Below are positions 37,601 through 47,477 of a DNA stretch of 64,000 nt, piece after piece. A program made the position numbers and the translations under genes. The stretch comes from Cladocopium goreaui (taxonomy: Eukaryota; Sar; Dinophyceae; Suessiales; Symbiodiniaceae). The notes beneath the pieces were generated by a model, which was not told the DNA's origin, made no database searches, and worked only from the letters and a program-made list of their open reading frames with translations. The stretch is from NCBI GenBank assembly GCA_947184155.2, contig CAMXCT020001105.1, positions 113,794 to 177,793 on the forward strand. Reading direction: 5' to 3'. Each line of letters starts with the position of its first letter. Within the stretch, counting starts at the first letter, position 1.

Positions 37601-40600
37601 CATGATTTTCGTTTGAAACGATCGATGGCCACTTGGTCCGATATGCCACACCGGTCAGCATATCCCAGCAAAAACCCACGAGAAACCCCCATTTATCAAT
37701 GGAGTGATATATAGTTTTCACTAACTATGGTTCTTTACCATTTGTCATTATATTATATCCCCATTTGTCATTGAATCGATCTAAATCCCCATGAAATGAC
37801 GCGAGTTTCCCCTCGTCATCGCGAGTTTTTATGTGGTCACCTCTCCTTTTTTGGAGCGTGCAGCCCTTCCATAAGACACGCGGTTTCGTCCGTTTATTGG
37901 ATGATACTGGCTTCTTTGCATGGATATAGTATGATGTAGTGCTTATGTCATGGATATCCTGAGATATAACATCTTGCAACTAATGGATATAACCTTGGGC
38001 CACCCAGAAAACCTCTAGTAATCCCAAATCTTCCACCATATTTTTGAAAAAATCCAACGGTGAAATATGAGTGAAACAGACCAAATCAGGCAATTTACAA
38101 CTAAAGTGGGCACTGTGGTAACCATCATTTTACATCATTGATCCACTCTATCCCCTTGTATCCATTTATCAACTTGAAGCTTGACACCTCCACAAAGTGG
38201 ATTCGGCCGCCCAAGGGTCGATGTTGTAGCCAAAGCCGAAAGTACTCACCTCAGCGGAATGGGAAAATGGAGGAAAAGCCTACCCTTTGGTTGTTTAGAA
38301 TGGGATTATACTGGGGAACCAGCATTTTATTCAGGGTTATTGTGGGGTATAACTATGATTAGATGGTTAATGGGTATTATAACTACGTATGATAACTATG
38401 ATAAGATTAGATGGATATTATGGCTATCATGAGGATATAACATCAACAAATAATGCTCTCTCTCTTGTGATTTAGCAGTTTGCTGGATGCAAAATAGCAG
38501 TGATTTTATCAACGATAAATCATCATAGATCATCGAACTAAATGGGCCATTTCCCATAATTATGTTAAATAACCAGAGGGCAACTATGGTTTTGAGGGTA
38601 TACGATGATTAGATGGCTAATAAAGTAACTTTTTCATTGCATCAGGCTATGGCTGCTATCGATTTACGATACCTGGGATGCAGCGGAAAATGAAACATGG
38701 GAGGACAATCACCCTGTGATATGGCCAAAAAGCCAGGGCTTTTCCGTCAAAAACCCAGGGGATCTTCATCCACAGACCACCGGCCATGCGGAGATCATCA
38801 ACTGGAGGTGTTTTTCGTTGGGAAATTCACCACGAAATGGGGGATTTTGATGGGGAGAGCAGTACCCTCTGGTAAACTAACATAGCTATTGAAAATTGCC
38901 ATAGAAATAGTGGATTTACCCATTAAAAATGGTGATTTTCCATAGCTATGTTAAATTACCAGAGGGTATCTGCATTGCAAAACGAAGTTGCAACGCACCC
39001 AAGGCTTCTCCAATTCGAATACTTGGAGATCGAGAATTCCGCAGTCAAATCAGCATTAGCCAGTTCTCCGTCTATAAAGGATGCTAACCCACTATCTATG
39101 AGTCACCTCAGGCAATCATGGCGTGCTGGAAAATCCCACATTCATAGAGGATTGGTTTGTTGGGGAAAATCTTAACCGGAAACATAGGGCTTTCCGGTTA
39201 ACATTTTCCCATCATCCAATTCTATGACACATTCAGTTCGATGATTTTCCCATGCAGCCAATATTCAGGGGATTTCCAATTGCTATGTTCTGGGATTCCT
39301 TTCCATGATTTTCGTCACCTCGACACTAATGCATAGTCGCCCTGCAAAAAAAGGCAACCCTTCGCAGGATATGGCGAACAATCCCAGAACGGATATGCGT
39401 TAATCACCATGTAGATTTTTGGGTGTGGGCAAACAGCACGAGTTTTGATGGCCTGACATAGTCTTTTGTGTAGACATTTCCGTTTTTGATGGTCAGATCC
39501 CGTTTTTTGGGCACATCTACCCATGCTTGATGTTTTTCATGACTCTGATTTCGTGGGTAGCTTAGATCTTCTTGATCTGCAGTACATTTTGTTGAGATCG
39601 GAAAATCGTCCAATATTTCATGGCGACGCAATCCACTACACTGCTGGGATTCACTATGGCAATCCACTACTCTGCTAGGATTTATCCGATTTTTCGATGT
39701 TTTCTGGGTTGCTATAATTGCTATATTTCCCAATGATCCTTGATTCATCATTTTCCCGAACTTGCAATTTTGGTGGTATACCCCAGTTTCAGGATGTTTC
39801 AGGTAGCCCATCACCCATCTGTGCACCAAATGACTGTACAAGGCAGTCTTTCTTCTGCACCCTTGGCATTCATCATCCGAGGAAGCACCTGCAGGTGCCA
39901 AGGCTCCAAAATCGAAATTCAGCATGGCTTTTCTTCCCATCTACTTGCAACTCATTCGCAGAGGCGAAGAACACTCTTGACAATGATGTCTGTGAACATG
40001 TGCTTTCAACTTCTGACCGACATGCACATTTTACTCAGACATGAGCATCTTGCATGCCCTTAAAAAATCCGAAAAGGTAGTTTCGCTGACCCTGCTGAAA
40101 AAAGCATCCTATTTTTCAAGAAAATGTTCTCGCTTTACCAACATGCAGCCCCCATGCCATTAGCCCAGGTTTTGTTCTGAGCCGTTGAATCTTCCAATTT
40201 TCGGTTCAACGGCTACTGTGCATGAAGAAGAAATCCTGCACCAGTTGGTAGATGGGCAGTTTGTCCCACTATGATCCCATGGAATTTACAGTGTTTCATA
40301 GGAATCCCAATAGTTACCCTGTCTGGCTCGCAACCATCCACAACTCAATGGGAATTCCAGGATCCTAAAATGGAGGCAAGTTAGTACCATATTTCTGGCC
40401 ATTTTTTTGGGGATATCTGAAATTGAGCCCTAAAAATAGGCCTCAAAAAGATGTGAGGTAACTGCAATCAATCGGTTCCTACAGGATGGTGCCCCATAGA
40501 TAGCTAAGTTGGTTTATAAACACCATTAACTAGTTCGTTATATCTGCCATAAACCATAGTGAAATGGGAGTTATTTGCGCCAACTTAGCTATCTTGGGGG

Positions 40601-41301
40601 CACCACATTATATGGCCATTGCACAGTATTTTCATGGCCTGATCCCTCCGATTTGACAAATTTGACAAACTGCGCCTCGTTCCGCTCGGCCGTCTGTCCA
40701 TCCGTGAGCAGAATCAGATGGGCCAGGCGTTTCTGACCTGATTTCTGGGGGGGTTACCACCTGGTCAACGTTTACAGACGTAGCGAACGGGAAAATCAGC
40801 ATTGTTAGTGGATTTAAAAGGGGGAAACAACCATAAATGGCGATTTTCTATAGCTATGTGAGTTGACCAGAGGGTAAGGAAGCCTATACGGCCTATACGT
40901 GAGGTTGCTATGAATCATCCACATTGAAGAACCTATGAATGGACACGCTACTGCAAATCCACCATGGCAATGGACTACTTTTTTGGGGTACTGAACGCTA
41001 TTTACATCTATTTACAATAAAGTTTACCAGCTATTTGGATGTTCACCCGGGTATCCTTTTGTTTACTTGACCCTTGGCGCCGAGGAGCTTCCGTCGCCCT
41101 GACCTTGTCGGCACACTCTCAGCCCTGCGCTGCAGTTGATAGGTGGTTCAACCATCCGTCTGGTGGAGTTCGTTGCATGGCCAGCCGTTTTCATTCATCA
41201 TGGGACACATATGGATTTTTCACCAACAGTAGAGACTTCACCACTGAATACTGGCTACGGGTGTGTCTGAAGATCGGGGAAGCTGCACACGCATTCCCGT
41301 A

Positions 41302-41332
<31 letters not shown>

Positions 41333-44300
41333 ATGTGTATATATATATATATAGGAAAACTTCTTTGGGGGCGCAGTTGAGGTTACAAACGGGTTTTTTG
41401 GTTACCCCCTATGAGTTGGGACCGAAGACGATGGATCCAAATCAGGGGAATCTCCCCATCTCCAGAATTTTGGGGGTGTAAAGTTTAAGATCATCCCAGA
41501 AATTCCATGAGAAAATCCATTCTTGATAGTCTTGGTATATGAAAGCCATATTTTGGGAATGGCTTATGAACCAATGAATCCATTGAATTTGCCACACATA
41601 TTGGGGATGGGTCAAAACCAGCCCAGTTCACATCGCTGGAAAACTGCTGGTTGGTGGTATACCTACCCCTCTGAAAAATGATGGAGTTCGTCAGTTGGGA
41701 TGATGACATTCCCAATATGATGGGAAAGACATAATTCATTCATGTTCCAAAGCACCAACCAGCTATGGTCTATAGGTTGTATTAATCCATAGTTAATATG
41801 GCTTACCAACCAGTAGCTATTACCAGATTATATACTATTATCCCATATATACCCTCTGGTAAACATACAAAAAACCATGGAAGGTCGCCATTTTCAATGG
41901 GTAAATCCACTATTTCTATGGCCATTTTCCAGTTCGAAATAAATAACAGTCATTACCAGGCCGGGTAACTTTCATGTTTTGACCATGGCGCTGCCATTTA
42001 TAATAGCTATTGAACATCACTCCCAGATGGCCAACAAATTTCGGTCGGCTTAAGCCGCCCCCAACCGGCGGCTCGCCTTCTGCTAAGCCGTTCCAGATAT
42101 TGGTGGCGCCACCTGAGGCCGAAATGTGGCACCAGGATGGAAGGTCCATGGCTTCTAGAGATTTTTCATGATCTTTTTGGGTAGTATATTTGATCATAAT
42201 CTCATGGTGAATCTGAAAAATTCACCTATAAGTATCTGTAAGTCAGATTCTGGAGTGTTGTAGTGGTTGGCATGGCTCCCAAGTATGTTAAGCCCAAAGA
42301 ATCAGCAACAAACGGGCTCAATAGTCAGGCGCTGCTCACTTTGTCGGATACATTCGGAAAATGGAGACCCGGCGACATATTTATTGGTTCGGTTTTTTTC
42401 AGCTACACGAACAGAACAGTGTTTTTTTTTTTTTCCGGGCCAACAAGTTGTGATTTCTCCTGGTGAAATTGGAACCCATTGGAACCCCCAGTGGTGACTT
42501 CTCCCACATCTTCACCATTCACCGCAGCGCCAAAGGGCGTGTGTTCACGTCCTTCAACTTATCCTGCGGTCGCAGAGATATTTTGAGTGAAACCATGGCA
42601 TTTTTAAAGCACTTTTATATGAGTGAAATTTTTCCACATCTTGAAGACATGTGGGGGTAAATAGCTTTTGAATCGTGGAGTATGAACAAATGGAAATATG
42701 ATCTTGAAAGAAGACCCTTTGACCCTTTTCTATAAACCATCGCCAAGGTTGGATACTCCTGAAACAGAAGTCACTTTCTGGTGGAATTGAACTATTCCTC
42801 CATGACCCTCCCAGTAGCATGGGCAAATATTGACACTTAGTTTACACAGGATATCCAGTTTACTTCAGTAGGTTTATACCCTAATCAGTATATATATATT
42901 TACACATGTATATATATATATTTACACATGTATATATATATATAAATTATATATATATATATATATGCACGCTCCATATGTTCACTATTCATCATCATCT
43001 CCAGCTAGCTGACCCAGCCAGCTCACCTAGTGGTTAGCTGTAGTTGGCCTGCGGTGCGTAGACGGCCGTGTGTTTTTGTAGTTTTTTGTACATTTTTGCG
43101 GGGTGGGGCTAATAACGTCATGTGCTTTGCGTTCTTACACGGATGCCGCGCTACTGTACGTTCTTTATCGTTCTCTTGCAGTTCCAGAGATGCGTCATGC
43201 CATGGAGCACATCTTCATATGGGTTGGGGTGGGGTTTTACATGGTTTCACTACGCACCGTTGGCTAGGTAGTAATGGTTTGTTTTTGTTTCTGAAGAGTT
43301 TGGTTCTTGTTCATAGGTTGCTTTAATTCCCGTAGAAAGATATATGCTACGCTACATCGTGTTCTCTTGTACTTAACATACTCAACATATATGCTATGCT
43401 ACATCATGTTCTCTTGTACTTAACATACTTAACATACATGCTTTGGCCAAATTTGAAAGACTTTCTGCCAAAGCCAATGTGCCTTAAGTATAAAGAGAAA
43501 GGGCACAGTAAGATGCACCCCAGTGTTCCTGACTATATATATATGTATGTGGTGTTGGAGACAAAGTCTCGGAACAACAACACCAAAGAAATTTCTAGCA
43601 AAGCTCGAAGAACTGCTGTGACCAACGCCATGAAGAAACGTCATGCGGCACCGAAGTAGTTGCGTCAAATCCCAAAGCACTGAAAATTAACACCTCGTTG
43701 TGGTAAAACATGGTAAAACTACATGTTTTGCAACTTTAGCCTGTAATAACCACAGTCAAAGCAAGAAAAAATGGATGCATGTGAAGACCCCTGTAACGTT
43801 GTACTTCAGTGCTGAAGTACATTGAAACTCACAAAATGCCACGGCCGTCCATGCACCTTTGTCCCTGTAGTTATATAGATATCCCCCACATTCCATGGTT
43901 GAAAAGTTAGAAAAGTTCATTGAAAGTGCCATAATTCAAGGTATTTCCCACATTTTTGACCATACAACTGTTCATTTTGGCTGCCCCAGCGTCCTCACAT
44001 TTCTGCCGCCCTTCCGTCGTCATCTCTGTGAGTTCCCAGCAGGTTTCGGCCTCGCTGCGGCAACCGCCACTCCAGGGGATGATGAGATCATGACGGATGG
44101 GACAAGGATGGGATATATCACGACTGGTGTCTCGTTGCTTGTTGAGAGTGGGATAAATCTAATCCCAACTCTATTTTAGGCAAAAAGTGTATGAATGTAG
44201 TTTAATCCCTCCAGATTTTCATGGTTTCTGAAACAAAGCCACAACACTATCAACACAGCATGTCATGGTATTTGAAGGGACCACATATGTGGCTAACTGA

Positions 44301-47300
44301 TTTGCAGGGAAGCAAATCAGTAACCTCTGGTTTTATCATGGGGTGTCAATGCTTCTTGTGGCTTCTAATGAGGGGCTTGAATGGGGTGCGCTCTGGTAAA
44401 CTAACAGTTTGCTATTGAAAATGGCCATTGAAATAGTGGATTTATCCATTAAAAATGGTGGATCTTTCCATAATTACGTGAACGTTTACCAGAGGGTAAT
44501 ACACTACTTCTGGGACAAGGGATTTGAACATGAGGGATGCTCAGGGCCCATGAGTGGCATCATGACCAACCGAAGCTGCCTGAAATGTACAGAACACCCA
44601 TGGTTTAGCAGCTTAGCATTCAGCCTCATGGAAAAATCAATGGATTGGTTTAAGGGAAAATTTACAGGAAAGCCCCATATTTAGTGGGAAAATCTATGGT
44701 TTCCGGTTAAGATTTTCCCTTAAACCAATCCATTGAAAAAACATCCGACCCAGAAAAGCCAAAAAACAAATTGATCCATTTTCAGCACTGATCTCTTCAT
44801 TCGGGGGCCCTGTTCTCTATGGCAAAGCTTCGTTGGGCTTCGCGACTTCACCGGACAAGGCACGAAACTATCGAAGAGGACCAAGGCCAATCGATCTTGG
44901 TCTTGCAATGCATGCATGACCTGAGCAAAACATGTCAGCCATTGGAACATCCCGTTGTTTTTGCTTGGTGAAACATGGGATTTAATGATTTACTTGTGTG
45001 AAAATTATGAAAATTCGCAGGCCAGTCTGGGGATGAGTAGTTTTTTAGCGACTACAACCAGAACCCACTGTTTTTTCTTCGAACTGTCAATAGGGATTTA
45101 CCAAATGTGGTCTTGTGTCGTACAATGCTGTGAAGACCGTCAAAAGAGCATACGGTAACTACATTTAAATATACGGACTTTTAAATATATGAACTGGTAT
45201 TTCATACTACCTCCGGGGCCTCGCGGTCTGGCCCGCCCTCCACATATTTAAATGTCGTTACCGTACAGATTCCGAAAGATTACGAGACCATCGGCAAAAG
45301 GATAAATTATCACCACTGATAATAACAAAGGGATGGAATCCTGCAACCTTTGGGAACATGACCAACTGTGCTGTTATTTTTATCCTCATCATATCCCATG
45401 ATTTTTTCCATATCAATCCCCATGTTTTGCTGATATCCCACTATCATCCCTTGTATCTTCGACGTCGTCCCAGGAACCGTTTTCACGCCATGCTTTGCCA
45501 CGTCCAGCAGATTCAAACCACCACTTCCTGGAGCAGAGCACAAGGTCTAGCCTGAGGACTTCAACTAACCAAAATGGGGACATTTGAGAATGTAACATTA
45601 TAAACCATGATTATGCAAGATGGCCAAACCAAATCACAAGGTCTTGATGTCCGAAACATGCAAACACTTTGTACGAGGCAAAGCATTTTGGGCGAACCAC
45701 GGTATCTAAGCCCCTTCAAACGATGATTAGCGGCTGCCTCCACCATTTCTGTAACTAGCTTATGTCCCTTGGTGGCGTCCCTGTGAACCAGGAAAATATC
45801 TGGGGGTTTCCTAAAATGGGGGTACCCCAATAGCTGGATGCTTTATAATAGAAATACCCAATCTAAAATGGATGATTGGGGTACTCCCATTTCAGGAACC
45901 CCCCTTCCATTAGCAAAACTGCCAGAGAGGTCTCCATAGATTCCACACTTCTCTGGGTTGTTCGTGTATCGATCCAAGATGTGTATACCAAACATACTTC
46001 TTATAGTAGTTGGCACATAAACAGGAATGGACTTGGATCTTGTTCAGTCCCGATTAAAACCAATACACCAGGTAGGCTAAGAACACGCATTTCATTCCCA
46101 AGCAACAACAGGGTTGCTCCCAAAAACCTGAGATACAAGGGAAATGCGCTTTTCTATCGAGGCAAAAGATGGTAAAAGGATCCCGTGGCCACCCTTGTGG
46201 CTATCACCTACGATACGCTTGGAGAAAAACCCTCAACACCATCTTTCAGTCCTTCAGAGCTCTGGATTTTGGCCTCTGATCGGAGCAAGTCTTTCCAAGA
46301 AACATCAATGGGTAGCGGGGAACGGGATTATTTGGGGGAGAAGAATCTGGAATAAATGATCCAAAAAGAAATGGATTAGGTGAGATGGCAAAGTGGTCCA
46401 GTGAAATGCGGGGAATGAACCCAGTCAAATGGTGGTCATTTCATGGGTGGTCAAAAACCGGGCCTGAAAAATGATGGAAAAACCCACAGATTGAAGCCTA
46501 TGATCCTGTACAGGATTGGTTTATAAAAAACCCATCGAAATATAGTTATTTGCGTATCATACACGTCTATTATAGTTATTGGCACCAACTTAGCTAACGA
46601 ACTGGGGCCCCATCAAGAATGTCCTGTTGGTCAAAATAGGGGGCCGGGAGCTGGTATACCATCTATCATCATTTACTTGTTGTTAACATCTATCAACTCC
46701 CTATATCATTGCTGGTATACCCCCATGAAAAATCATTTGCCCCTATACACATCATCTATATGGCAGTGTGTCAAAACCTTGTACCCCTGTAGTTCACATC
46801 AAAATAGCTGGGTTAAAATGGATGTGAATAACCCCCTAAAAATATGGTATTTTCATAGGTATTGATCCATACCCATATCATCTATACCATCTTTGGGTAA
46901 AGAATCCCCTCTATCAACATCCACAGGGACCACCCTGATCAGCTGCCTCCATACTCATGGATCCCGAGATGTCCAGGACGCAAATGATGTCCACCGGGAC
47001 ACGTTCCCCCTGCGCTTGGAGGCGTGGGTTTCTTGCTTTGTTGGGGAACAAAATACACCGGAAAACCCCAAGAAACCAATGGGAACATCGATGGTTTCCG
47101 GTGAAGATTTTCCCCAAGAAACCAATCCATCGCAACATCTGCAGTTTTCCTCGGAAGATCACTTGCTGAACTATGATTTCAATTGTGATGTGATCTTTAT
47201 CAGCTGACTTTGGATCATTAAAACAATTTTGTCCACTAGATTTCTTCTGCCAAGGCACACTGGCGAATCTAAGAGATCCTAAACAAAAAAGAGTTGGGTA

Positions 47301-47446
47301 CTAATGATACCTGCATTTATTCACACAATCAAACTTTATCAAATTTAGCTCGATATTACACAAAACCTTATTGATGGAAGAATGAGTTGAGGTGCTGCAC
47401 CACAGTTTGCTAAGTTGGTTTGTAAATCCATCCAACTATAATGTAT

Positions 47447-47477
<31 letters not shown>

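Noticed and set aside
42990-43330. Small nuclear RNA or other RNA gene
   Set aside because: It has locally unusual GT-rich composition, but no recognisable box or fold.
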